A stretch of 64,000 bases of DNA. Source: Marinobacter sp. DY40_1A1 (GTDB lineage: Bacteria; Pseudomonadota; Gammaproteobacteria; Pseudomonadales; Oleiphilaceae). Positions 18,682-26,313 of the stretch are shown one piece after another. The notes under the pieces were generated by a model, which was given only the letters and a program-made list of their open reading frames with translations, did not search any database and was not told where the DNA came from. Every line of letters begins with the position of its first letter. Positions within the stretch are counted from its first letter, which is position 1. The translations under genes were made by a program, and so were the position numbers. The stretch is from the NCBI RefSeq assembly GCF_016597815.1, contig NZ_VCHA01000004.1:248001-312000 (forward strand). Reading direction: 5' to 3'.

Positions 18682-20406
18682 ATGGACCCAATGCTCACCC
18701 TGGTCGGTGCTCTGATGCTTGTCATCAGCATCCTTTTGAGCCCGCTTTCCAGCCGGGTAGGCATGCCGGTGCTGCTTGTTTTCCTGGCGGTGGGCATGAT
18801 GATGGGCAAAGACGGCCCGGGCGGCATCGAGTTTGACGATTTTCAACTCTCCTTCCTTGTAGCCAGCCTCGCACTGGGCGTTATCCTGCTTGACGGCGGA
18901 ATGCGAACCCGGGCAGAAACCTTCCGCGTAGGCCTGAAACCCGCCATGCTGCTTGCCACGGTTGGGGTTGCCATGACCGCACTGGGCGCGGCGCTGGTCG
19001 CCTGGCTGGTTTTCGATCTGAGCTGGATGACCGCATTGCTGGTGGGCGCCATTATTTCATCCACCGACGCGGCAGCGGTTTTCTCGCTACTTCAGGGGCG
19101 CGGGCTGCACCTGAATGAGCGGGTGAGTGCCACTCTGGAAATCGAATCCGGCAGTAACGACCCTATGGCGATCTTCCTGACGCTGATGATGGTTACCCTG
19201 ATTGCCAGTGACGGCGACCACGCCATTCAGGATTCGCTTATTCTGCTGTTCAAGCAGTTCAGCATTGGTGGTATTGGCGGCGTCCTTGGCGGCTTTCTGA
19301 TTTCCGAACTGACTAATCGCATCCGCCTGATGCCCTCACTCTATCCACTGCTGGTAGTAGCCGCAGGCATTCTGTTGTTCTCCGTAATTAACCTGTTGGG
19401 CGGCAGTGGGTTTTTGGCGATCTATCTTTGTGGCGTAGTGATCGGTAACCGCAAGGTCAGGATGATGCCGATGATTCTGCAGGTGCATGACGGCCTGGCA
19501 TGGCTGGCTCAGCTTTGCCTGTTCCTGATTCTGGGCCTTCTGGTGAACCCCTCCGACCTGTTGCCACTGGCGGGGGCGGGCCTGGTACTGGCACTGGCAC
19601 TGATTTTCGTGATCCGGCCGATCACTGTTCTGGCGACCCTCTGGCCCTTCGGCTTTAACCGCCGGGAGCTGGGCTTTATCAGCTGGGTGGGTTTGCGAGG
19701 TGCCGTGCCGATTGTACTGGCGCTGTTCCCGATCATAGCCGGCCTACCGGAGGCACAACTGGTGTTCCATGCGGCCTTCTTTATCGTTCTGGTTTCCCTG
19801 CTGGTTCAAGGCACCACAATTACGCCCCTTGCGCGCCTGCTGCGCCTGGAAATCCCCGCAAACGGCGAGCCTTTTCGGCGATTGCCGCTTGATGTACCGG
19901 CAGCCGGCGACCACGAGCTCATGCTATTCCCCTTGCGAGGCGAGAACTGGGAATCCCCAAGGGTGCTCGGCCAATTGCGCTTTCCGGAAAACACTGCCGT
20001 TGCGGGAGTCTTCCGCAACCAGGTTTGCCTGCAGCCCGAGGCTGATCTGGAAGTGTCCAGTGGCGACATGGTGGCTATGTTTGCGACGCCGAGCGTGCTG
20101 AAGGAGCTGGGCAAAGCACTAAGCGGCCGTCACACGCCGAAGTATCTCGCGGAAAGAGCTTTTTTTGGGGACTTTGTGCTGAACGGCGATGCGCTGCTTG
20201 GTGATGTAGAGCAGGTTTACGGCATTGAGTTTGATGAGCTGGCCCCGGAGCTGTCGCTGGCTGAGTGCTTTACCAAACGCACCAAGGGCCACCCGGTTAT
20301 TGGCGATACCGTGGTCCTCGGGCCCGTCACGCTGGTGGCAAGGGCAACAGAGGCCGACCAGGTCACCAAGGTGGGCTTAAAAATGGATAGGGCACAAAAC
20401 GTGTGA
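18682..20406 (+). CDS. nhaP2: K+/H+ antiporter, NhaP2/CvrA type, with RCK_C domain
   Basis: A 574-residue CPA1-family antiporter. About 12 membrane helices fill residues 5-400. The ion-binding motifs SSTDAAAVF and ESGSNDPMA are present, the latter with the conserved Asn-Asp pair. The cytoplasmic C-terminus holds an RCK_C/TrkA-C-like domain near residues 410-490 and a CorC-like end, as in NhaP2 (CvrA). It exports K+ or Na+ in exchange for protons and helps survival at low osmolarity or alkaline pH. A GGAG site lies 7 bases before the ATG. It appears monocistronic. Confidence 0.94.
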   Translation: MDPMLTLVGALMLVISILLSPLSSRVGMPVLLVFLAVGMMMGKDGPGGIEFDDFQLSFLVASLALGVILLDGGMRTRAETFRVGLKPAMLLATVGVAMTALGAALVAWLVFDLSWMTALLVGAIISSTDAAAVFSLLQGRGLHLNERVSATLEIESGSNDPMAIFLTLMMVTLIASDGDHAIQDSLILLFKQFSIGGIGGVLGGFLISELTNRIRLMPSLYPLLVVAAGILLFSVINLLGGSGFLAIYLCGVVIGNRKVRMMPMILQVHDGLAWLAQLCLFLILGLLVNPSDLLPLAGAGLVLALALIFVIRPITVLATLWPFGFNRRELGFISWVGLRGAVPIVLALFPIIAGLPEAQLVFHAAFFIVLVSLLVQGTTITPLARLLRLEIPANGEPFRRLPLDVPAAGDHELMLFPLRGENWESPRVLGQLRFPENTAVAGVFRNQVCLQPEADLEVSSGDMVAMFATPSVLKELGKALSGRHTPKYLAERAFFGDFVLNGDALLGDVEQVYGIEFDELAPELSLAECFTKRTKGHPVIGDTVVLGPVTLVARATEADQVTKVGLKMDRAQNV

Positions 20407-20514
20407 CCTATGCACGAGATAGCCATAAAAGTTAACAAAACCCCTTAACATTCCAATGAGCAGTTATGTTATAAACTGAACTGCGTAAAGATTAATCATT
20501 GGTAAGCTTAGGAT

Positions 20515-21075
20515 ATGGCTATTCCCCGTTTATTACCCCGATTCCTCCTGGCGTTTTTCATTACGGCTTGTGTTCCGGCCTATGGCACAGAGTTGCTGGC
20601 CAGAGCCGATACCCACATGCCGGTAGTCAAGGATTCACCAAGCGACTCCCTGGTGGTGAACAAGGTATTGGTGAAAAAAGGGCAACGCCGTCTTTACCTG
20701 ATGAACGGGGAAGAAGTTGTACGCAGCTATCGCATATCCCTTGGGGATAACCCCGAGGGGCACAAGCTCTACGAGGGCGACCAGCGAACCCCCGAGGGCG
20801 AGTACACTCTTGACTGGCGGAACCCCGGCAGCGACTTTTACAAGTCCATTCATATTTCCTACCCTAGCAAAACAGATCGCGAGATGGCCGAAAACTGGGG
20901 GTTGAGCCCTGGTGGCAGCATTATGATCCACGGCTTGCCAAATGGCGCCGAGGATATGGCCTTTGCCTATGCCGGACTGGACTGGACCAATGGCTGCATT
21001 GCAGTCAACAACCAGGAGATGGATGAAATCTGGCAACTAGTCAACGACGGCACCCCAATTCGCATCCTTCCCTGA
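20515..21075 (+). CDS. L,D-transpeptidase (YkuD) family protein, secreted or lipid-anchored
   Basis: A 186-residue exported YkuD-domain protein. A hydrophobic N-terminus (residues 7-20) ends in ITAC, which fits a lipobox, so it may be a lipoprotein; cleavage after AYG by signal peptidase I is the alternative. The catalytic region shows HGLPNGAED and NGCIAVNNQEMDEI, with the cysteine in GCIAV. These enzymes cross-link peptidoglycan or attach lipoproteins to it. The gene lies 202 bases before the OprI/Lpp-like lipoprotein gene in the same direction, which suggests envelope assembly. Confidence 0.9.
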   Translation: MAIPRLLPRFLLAFFITACVPAYGTELLARADTHMPVVKDSPSDSLVVNKVLVKKGQRRLYLMNGEEVVRSYRISLGDNPEGHKLYEGDQRTPEGEYTLDWRNPGSDFYKSIHISYPSKTDREMAENWGLSPGGSIMIHGLPNGAEDMAFAYAGLDWTNGCIAVNNQEMDEIWQLVNDGTPIRILP

Positions 21076-21102
21076 TGACATCCCCGTGGCACAAGTATTA
21101 AG

Positions 21103-21136
21103 TTGCTGTCACATCCTAAGAAAATATACATATACT
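21103..21136 (+). promoter_or_regulatory. Possible sigma-70 promoter for the OprI-like gene
   Basis: TTGCTG at 21103 and TATACA at 21125 are separated by 16 bases within an A+T-rich stretch about 150 bases before the lipoprotein start. The match is reasonable but not decisive; a second A+T-rich box (TATACT at 21131) overlaps it. Confidence 0.3.
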
Positions 21137-21277
21137 GAGTTAACATTTACTCTCAGAGTGTTTTACACTGTTTCACGACTCCGGTAGTCAATGCCTATCG
21201 GGCCGCAGCTGTGAAAAAGTCGTCTACACTGACTTTTGGAACATCAGGAAATAACTCGACCAATAAGGGGATTTACA

Positions 21278-21559
21278 ATGCGTAAACTGACAATCGCCGG
21301 AATCGCACTGGCTACTGCTCTGACTGCAGGCTGTGCAACTACCGATCAGGGCGCTCTTGACGAAGCAAATGCAACTGCAAGCTCTGCTGAGCAGTCCGCA
21401 GACAAGGCACTGAACACCGCTAACAGTGCAGCAAGCGCTGCGCGTTCTGCCCAGCAGACCGCTGACCGTGCACTGGCCGCCGCTAAAGCAGCTCAGAAAT
21501 CTGCTGACGAAGCAAACGAGCGCGCCAAGCGTATGCTCGAGCGTGCAAGCAAGAAGTAA
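21278..21559 (+). CDS. oprI: OprI/Lpp-like alanine-zipper outer-membrane lipoprotein
   Basis: A 93-residue lipoprotein. The signal peptide ends in the lipobox LTAGC (Cys19 is lipidated after cleavage). The mature part is an alanine-rich heptad coiled coil ending ERAKRMLERASKK, closely matching the C-terminus of Pseudomonas OprI. The terminal lysine is where Lpp-type proteins are covalently joined to peptidoglycan by L,D-transpeptidases. It is expected to be very abundant. A GGGG-rich site precedes the ATG at 21278. A strong intrinsic terminator follows at 21584, so the gene is probably monocistronic. L,D-transpeptidase genes lie on both sides. Confidence 0.9.
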   Translation: MRKLTIAGIALATALTAGCATTDQGALDEANATASSAEQSADKALNTANSAASAARSAQQTADRALAAAKAAQKSADEANERAKRMLERASKK

Positions 21560-21583
21560 TACTTCTGCTTGAAAGCACGATAG

Positions 21584-21610
21584 AAAAAGGCCGGGAATCC
21601 CGGCCTTTTT
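21584..21610 (+). terminator. Intrinsic terminator of the OprI-like gene
   Basis: A 12-base arm (A-rich, then GGCCGGG) pairs with its complement across a 3-base loop and is followed by a T run. It starts 25 bases after the lipoprotein stop codon. The symmetric A and T tracts could also stop transcription of the opposing SDR gene. Confidence 0.9.
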
Positions 21611-21626
21611 TATTGCGTCTGATTCG

Positions 21627-22379
21627 TCAGAACAGCTTCGCCAATACCGAAACCGGCAGGCGGCGGATAAGGAAACCGATAGGCGTCCAGGGCCAGCCGG
21701 GTACAAAACTCTCGCTCTTCCCGGACTCAATGGCTTTCACCATCGCCTTGCAACCGGTTTGTGCATCCACAATGAACGGCGCATTCTTCACCTTCTCATT
21801 GATTGCCGTTCTGATGTAGCCCGGATACAGCGTTGTCACCTTGATGGGGGATTTCGCCTTTTTCAGCTCAACCCTCAAGCCCTCTGAAAGCGCCGCAAGG
21901 CCCACCTTGGTTGCCGCGTAGGTGTTCACATTACCCGGCATGCCTCGCACAGCAGTTACTGACGACACAGTAACCAGGTGCCCCCGGTTTTGCTCACGGA
22001 AAATCTCCATGGCCGCTTCCATTTGCGCCAGGGCGGCAACAAAGTTGGTTTCTGCAGTTTGGCGGTTGGCGTTGAAAGCACCAGTGCCCAGAGGTTGGCC
22101 TTTGCCAATGCCGGCATTAACGATAATCCGGTCCAGGGTGCCAAATTCCTCTTGAAAGGCCCGGAACACCTCAAAATTCTGTTCGTGATTATTTACATCA
22201 AGAGCACGAATACTGATGGTGATCTGCGGGTATTTACCCGCCAACTCCTCCCTCAGGGCTTCCAGCCGCTCGGTGCGACGAGCGCACAGGGCCAGGTTAT
22301 CACCTCTGGCCGCAAACTCGCGGGCCATGCCCTCACCAAGCCCGGAACTGGCTCCGGTGATCAGTATGGTGCGCTTCAT
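21627..22379 (-). CDS. Short-chain dehydrogenase/reductase (SDR) family oxidoreductase
   Basis: A 250-residue classical SDR. The cofactor loop TGASSGLG is at residues 8-15, NAGIG is near 90, catalytic Ser is in VTVSSVTA near 139, and the YAATK pair (Tyr, Lys) is near 155. The family reduces or oxidises carbonyl groups with NAD(P)H. The C-terminal WPWTPIGFLIRRLP segment is hydrophobic and may touch the membrane, as in SDRs acting on lipids. The substrate cannot be told from sequence. A GGGAGAG site precedes the ATG. Confidence 0.9.
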   Translation of the reverse strand: MKRTILITGASSGLGEGMAREFAARGDNLALCARRTERLEALREELAGKYPQITISIRALDVNNHEQNFEVFRAFQEEFGTLDRIIVNAGIGKGQPLGTGAFNANRQTAETNFVAALAQMEAAMEIFREQNRGHLVTVSSVTAVRGMPGNVNTYAATKVGLAALSEGLRVELKKAKSPIKVTTLYPGYIRTAINEKVKNAPFIVDAQTGCKAMVKAIESGKSESFVPGWPWTPIGFLIRRLPVSVLAKLF

Positions 22380-22426
22380 GAACTCTCCCGTTTTATTGTT
22401 AGATGGAAAACCGCACAGTGGTGAAA

Positions 22427-23485
22427 TCAGAAATACAGCTTCTGTTCCGGCTCGGCCGATTCAGGGCTCTGTTTGTCTTTGGGCGTTTTATCCGAAGCCA
22501 CTCTTGAAACCTGCTCACCAACCATAGTCGGAATACCGTCTGCCTGATCCACCGCCAGCTCTATCGCTTTGCGCTGCACCTCAACACCCGGATATTTCAC
22601 GCGGAAGGCTTCAACTTCCTGAGTCACTTCACGCCAAAGGCGATCCCTCTCCTGCTGGCTGTAGTCTTCATGGGGGCGGTGAACTTCAAGCCAGACTTCC
22701 CCTCCGGAAAGACCCAGTTTTACCGGCTTATTTACGATCTGTACCGATGTTCCCTTGCTCACCTGGTATACGAAACGCGAGATATCTTCGTTGTACATGC
22801 GGAAACAACCATGGCTAACAGGCATGCCAACGCCAAACAGCTTGTTGGTGCCGTGAATCAGATAGCCCTTCTCACTCAGCAAAAGAGCGTGAGTTCCTAA
22901 CGGGTTATCCGGGCCAGGCGGGATCATGCGGGGCAGGAAATCGCCAGAGGCTGCATGCTCGGCACGAATGCTCTCAGGGGGATACCATGCCGGAGATTCC
23001 AGAGGCATGGTGACCTTTGCGTCGGCCAGGGGGGATGGGTTCTCAGATGTGCCGACGCCCACTGGATACACCTGCACACCCTTTTCGGTGAAATAGTAAA
23101 GCCGGTATTCCGCAAGGTTAATCACAATGCCTTCGCGGCGGGCATCAGGAATTATGTACTGGCGTGGCAGGGTAATGGTGGTGCCTTCACCCGGCAGCCA
23201 GGGGTCAACCCCCGGATTGGCTTTCACCAATTCCAGATAGCCCATTGCAAGCTGGCTGCCCACTTCGGCAAAGGTATCCTCATACTGGGTGGTAAACACG
23301 TCGAGACGGCCCGCCAGATCCCCCTTGATCTCGAACGTGGGTACACGAGGGCTACGATCCGTTGCCTGTGCAGCAGCAGGCTGCTCAGGTGTGCTTTTTG
23401 GTTTTGCAGCCCACGCAGGCTGAACAGCCAGAATCGCCGCCAGCAGAGCCAGTACCGAATACGTTTTAAATCCCATAAATCCCAT
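22427..23485 (-). CDS. Periplasmic L,D-transpeptidase (ErfK/YbiS family)
   Basis: A 352-residue exported protein. The signal peptide covers residues 1-26 (cleavage after AWA). A short LysM-like region (WLPGEGTTITLP near 100) precedes the YkuD catalytic domain at about 118-255. The catalytic motif includes His211 in HGTN and Ser224-His225-Gly226-Cys227 in SHGCFRM. ErfK, YbiS and YcfS in Escherichia coli attach Lpp to peptidoglycan; this architecture matches them. With an OprI/Lpp-like gene 900 bases away, the same job is likely here. The last 60 residues are charged and variable. Confidence 0.92.
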   Translation of the reverse strand: MGFMGFKTYSVLALLAAILAVQPAWAAKPKSTPEQPAAAQATDRSPRVPTFEIKGDLAGRLDVFTTQYEDTFAEVGSQLAMGYLELVKANPGVDPWLPGEGTTITLPRQYIIPDARREGIVINLAEYRLYYFTEKGVQVYPVGVGTSENPSPLADAKVTMPLESPAWYPPESIRAEHAASGDFLPRMIPPGPDNPLGTHALLLSEKGYLIHGTNKLFGVGMPVSHGCFRMYNEDISRFVYQVSKGTSVQIVNKPVKLGLSGGEVWLEVHRPHEDYSQQERDRLWREVTQEVEAFRVKYPGVEVQRKAIELAVDQADGIPTMVGEQVSRVASDKTPKDKQSPESAEPEQKLYF

Positions 23486-23529
23486 TCCAGAAAACCCTGC
23501 CTCTTAGCGTTCAGTGACAGCCGACACTC

Positions 23530-24099
23530 TCAGTAGTTCCAAACCACGGATGACAGTGTTGCAACCGCCATAACTGCGAACAAAATACTTGCACAAACCC
23601 GGGCACTTGCCAGTGGCAATCTGTCCATCAACCAGTGCCCCGCTATGATAACCGGTATATTGGCCAGCAACATCCCCGCTGTTGTACCGATAACAACCCA
23701 GGACGTCTCCGTATAGCGGGCCGCCAGAACAACCGTGGCAATCTGGGTTTTGTCGCCAATCTCTGCCAGAAAGAACATCACCGTGGTTGCGGTGAAGGCA
23801 CCCATGCCAAGAAATCGCGAGTTTTCACTGTCATCTTTGTCTGGCACTAACAGCCACAAGGCAATTACCACAAAGCTTACGGCAAGAATCCAGGGTAACC
23901 AGGCAGCAGGGATCCAGGCAGCCACCCAGGCTCCAAGCCAGGCCGAAAGCGCATGGTTGAGGATTGTTGCAACGAGTATGCCCATGATAATGGGGGTACG
24001 CTGGGAGTAGCGAGCAACAAGGAAAAGAGAGAGTAGCTGGGTTTTGTCGCCAATCTCGGCAATGGCAACCGCTACTGTGGAGGTGAGAAATGCGTCCAT
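23530..24099 (-). CDS. TMEM165/GDT1 (UPF0016) family manganese/calcium exporter
   Basis: A 189-residue, six-helix membrane protein with the two inverted repeats of the GDT1 family. Each carries the ion-binding motif, EIGDKTQLLS at residues 15-24 and EIGDKTQIAT near 112. Members such as MneA export Mn2+ and are commonly controlled by yybP-ykoY riboswitches. One is present directly upstream, so Mn2+ efflux is the likely role. The SD GGAAG lies 6 bases before the ATG at 24099 and partly inside a segment that can pair with the riboswitch. Confidence 0.94.
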   Translation of the reverse strand: MDAFLTSTVAVAIAEIGDKTQLLSLFLVARYSQRTPIIMGILVATILNHALSAWLGAWVAAWIPAAWLPWILAVSFVVIALWLLVPDKDDSENSRFLGMGAFTATTVMFFLAEIGDKTQIATVVLAARYTETSWVVIGTTAGMLLANIPVIIAGHWLMDRLPLASARVCASILFAVMAVATLSSVVWNY

Positions 24100-24107
24100 G
24101 GAATCTT

Positions 24108-24117
24108 CCGGGGCGGA
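24108..24117 (-). promoter_or_regulatory. Possible riboswitch expression platform (start-site sequestration)
   Basis: The ten bases just upstream of the exporter start, overlapping the first two bases of its Shine-Dalgarno, are perfectly complementary to 24245-24254 inside the aptamer. A helix between them would hide the ribosome binding site when the aptamer is not folded around Mn2+. The complementarity is seen; the mechanism is inferred. Confidence 0.5.
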
Positions 24118-24159
24118 TGATCAGACATGAGACAGCCCACCTTCCGCCCTTGGAGGTGA

Positions 24160-24290
24160 AACTGCCTCAGGTCTTGCCAATTTCACTGAATCCAAGTGAA
24201 ACACGGTAGCCATGGGGATTGAGCCCCAAGTATGTTGACTACCGTCCGCCCCGGATAACCGATGCGGAGGCTACTCCCCTGAAGAGTTGG
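24160..24290 (-). ncRNA. yybP-ykoY manganese riboswitch
   Basis: Read on the minus strand, the leader of the GDT1-type exporter contains the conserved GGGGAGUAGC (complement of 24270-24279) and GGCAAGACC (complement of 24170-24178). The two ends form helix P1: CUUCAGG (24284-24278) pairs with CCUGAGG (24171-24165). Between them lie three further hairpins, including CGGUAG/CUACCG and UUUCACU/AGUGAAA. This agrees with the Rfam yybP-ykoY aptamer, which binds Mn2+ and turns on exporters. Confidence 0.93.
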
Positions 24291-24327
24291 ACCAATGTTA
24301 GTCAATCACGCGGAGTTTGGCAAATCA

Positions 24328-25722
24328 CTAGGCACGCATGCGCCAAACAGGCACCACCGCAACCGCCACAAACACAGCAACCAGCCACCAGGCCGTATGG
24401 AACGCATTGATGGTGGGTACGCCACCGCTGTGCTCACCGAACTCAATAGTCAGTGCCACAATGTTCACGCCAAAAGCGCCACCCAACTGACGGGTAAAGT
24501 TGATGGTACTGGAGCCTGCGCCCAGCTCTTCGGGTTTGAGCGGGTTCAGTGCGCCTATAGACAAGGATGGCAGCATAAACCCTATTCCTATCCGGCCGAA
24601 CACCGTCCATAGCGCAAGCCAGCCAAACGCCAGAGTAAGATTGGATAACGCAAAGAGGATAGCCGATGAAGCAAACATCGCCATGCCGAAAATAACCAGT
24701 TTGCGGGCATCGCCGCCGCGGTCAGCCAGTTTTCCCGCCAGTGGGAAGGTCATTCCCAAAACAATGCCCGCTGGCAGCATCAACAGCCCTGCCTGAGTAG
24801 CTGTGTAGCCCAAGGCCGTTTGAACGTATAGCGGTATCAGGTAAGTGGAACCAAACAGGGCCAACCCCAGTGCCATAGCGCCCAGATTGGCGTAAAGGAA
24901 GCTGGGCTTGCGCAGCAGGCCAACATTCACCAGGGGGTGTTCTATGCGCCTTTCACGCAGTACAAACATGAGCAGAAACACCAGAGCCACCAGCCCTTCG
25001 AGGGCAACCCGAACCTCCTGGCCACCCAGGTTTTGCAGGCGGTTCAGAGTATCAAGGGCAAACCCGATAGTGGCACCCAGCAACACCAGCCCGGGCAGAT
25101 CAAAGCGGTAAGGAGCTGGCCGGGTGGCTGGCACCGGCAGAAATCTCAGTGCCATAAATACGCCAATGAACGTGACCGGTGCTGGTGCAAACATTACAAA
25201 ACGCCAGTCCAGCTGATCCACCAGAAAGCCGCCAAGAACCGGCCCGAGTGCCGGGGCCAGCACCACACCCATGCCATAGATACCCATAGCCTGACCGCGT
25301 TTATTGCGGGTAAAGATGCGGAACACCAGGTACATACCCATGGGCTGCATAAGGCCAGCCATGGCGCCTTGGCCAATTCGGGCCGCGATGAGTTGCTCCG
25401 GCGAACTGGCAAAACCGCCAATCACGGAAATCACCGTAAACGCAGCCATGGCAACCGCCAGCGTCTTGCGCACGCCGAAGTGATCAAGCAGCCATGAAGA
25501 GGCCAGCATGGTGGTGGTCATGGCTGCAATAAACCCGGTTGCCAGCCAGTGCACCATGCCTTGGCGGATATTGAATTCCACCATGATTTCGTGGAGCGCC
25601 ACGTTCACCACAGTGGCACTCAGCACCGTAGCGATGGTGCCCACCATGACCGTGCAGACGGCTAGCCAGCGCCAGCTGTTACCATATCGGGCCGTCAGCC
25701 CCGCAACTGAATTATCACTCAA
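24328..25722 (-). CDS. MFS transporter, DHA2 (EmrB-like) drug efflux family
   Basis: A 464-residue membrane protein with about 14 predicted helices. It has the DHA2 features of a conserved first helix (TVVNVALHEI), the loop WLLDHFGVRKTL and motif C-like GPVLGGFLVDQLDWRF. Such proteins export drugs or toxic metabolites using the proton gradient. The only sensible start is TTG at 25722, which lies 4 bases after the stop of the MarR gene, so the pair forms an operon. No periplasmic adaptor (EmrA) gene is adjacent. Confidence 0.92.
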   Translation of the reverse strand: MSDNSVAGLTARYGNSWRWLAVCTVMVGTIATVLSATVVNVALHEIMVEFNIRQGMVHWLATGFIAAMTTTMLASSWLLDHFGVRKTLAVAMAAFTVISVIGGFASSPEQLIAARIGQGAMAGLMQPMGMYLVFRIFTRNKRGQAMGIYGMGVVLAPALGPVLGGFLVDQLDWRFVMFAPAPVTFIGVFMALRFLPVPATRPAPYRFDLPGLVLLGATIGFALDTLNRLQNLGGQEVRVALEGLVALVFLLMFVLRERRIEHPLVNVGLLRKPSFLYANLGAMALGLALFGSTYLIPLYVQTALGYTATQAGLLMLPAGIVLGMTFPLAGKLADRGGDARKLVIFGMAMFASSAILFALSNLTLAFGWLALWTVFGRIGIGFMLPSLSIGALNPLKPEELGAGSSTINFTRQLGGAFGVNIVALTIEFGEHSGGVPTINAFHTAWWLVAVFVAVAVVPVWRMRA

Positions 25723-25726
25723 GTGA

Positions 25727-26152
25727 TTACTTCTGCTTTTCGCCGTTTTCCATGATTCTGTGGAACACCTTCAAGGCAACTGCAATATCGCCCTCGTCCA
25801 CGCCCTCGAGCATTTCGTCCCGAAGCATGTTGGCGCGGTCGGTGAGGACTTCCATGAATTCACGGCCTGGGTCGGTCAGGTGCAGTCGACGGGCTCTGCG
25901 GTCGTTAGGGCATGCCCGGCGCTCAATCAGCCCCTGTTGTTCCAGGCTATCGAGCAGGCGCACAAGTGTCGGGTTCTCAATGGCCATCAATCCGGCCAGT
26001 TCGCGCTGGGTCAGGCCTTCACCGCCTTCTTGCAGGTAGACCATTGTGGTCCAGCGAGCCTGGGTAACACCCAGATCTTTCAGGCGTTCGTCTAACAGCT
26101 TGCGCCAGCGACGGGTTACCCGGGCGACAGCAAAAGGGAACTGATCTTTCAT
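25727..26152 (-). CDS. MarR/SlyA-family transcriptional regulator
   Basis: A 141-residue winged-helix regulator. The recognition region (LTQRELAGLMAIENPTLVRLLDSLE) is at about residues 47-72, and the wing (RRACPNDRRARRLHLT) at about 77-92, as in SlyA. MarR proteins usually repress a neighbouring efflux gene and are released by a ligand. The gene is first in an operon with the DHA2 pump, with a GGAG site 8 bases before the ATG. A candidate operator lies 85-104 bases upstream. Confidence 0.93.
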   Translation of the reverse strand: MKDQFPFAVARVTRRWRKLLDERLKDLGVTQARWTTMVYLQEGGEGLTQRELAGLMAIENPTLVRLLDSLEQQGLIERRACPNDRRARRLHLTDPGREFMEVLTDRANMLRDEMLEGVDEGDIAVALKVFHRIMENGEKQK

Positions 26153-26176
26153 AACTAATACTCCGTTCCGGGGCCG

Positions 26177-26195
26177 GATTCGCGCTCCGCGAATC
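26177..26195. repeat. Perfect 8-bp inverted repeat in the MarR leader
   Basis: GATTCGCG, a 3-base loop and CGCGAATC. It lies in the 5' leader of the MarR gene, 25 bases before its start. It could be an operator or an RNA hairpin; there is no T run for a terminator. Confidence 0.5.
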
Positions 26196-26236
26196 GCGCA
26201 GCGCCGACCAAAAGGCTTACATTACAGGAAAGCTAC

Positions 26237-26256
26237 CAATAGTAAGCTAACAATTG
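26237..26256. promoter_or_regulatory. Candidate MarR operator
   Basis: A 20-bp imperfect palindrome centred on AGCT, with CAAT at one end and ATTG at the other and 16 of 20 positions symmetric. It lies in the A+T-rich promoter zone of the MarR-MFS operon. Assignment rests on position and symmetry only. Confidence 0.4.
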
Positions 26257-26313
26257 TATTAAAAATAGATGTAAACGCAAAACAGAATCGGCAAAAAATA
26301 CAGATCCTGTGAG

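Noticed and set aside
26290..26313. Terminator after the second MFS gene
   Set aside because: ACAG/CTGT gives only a 4-bp stem before a T run; too weak to call.
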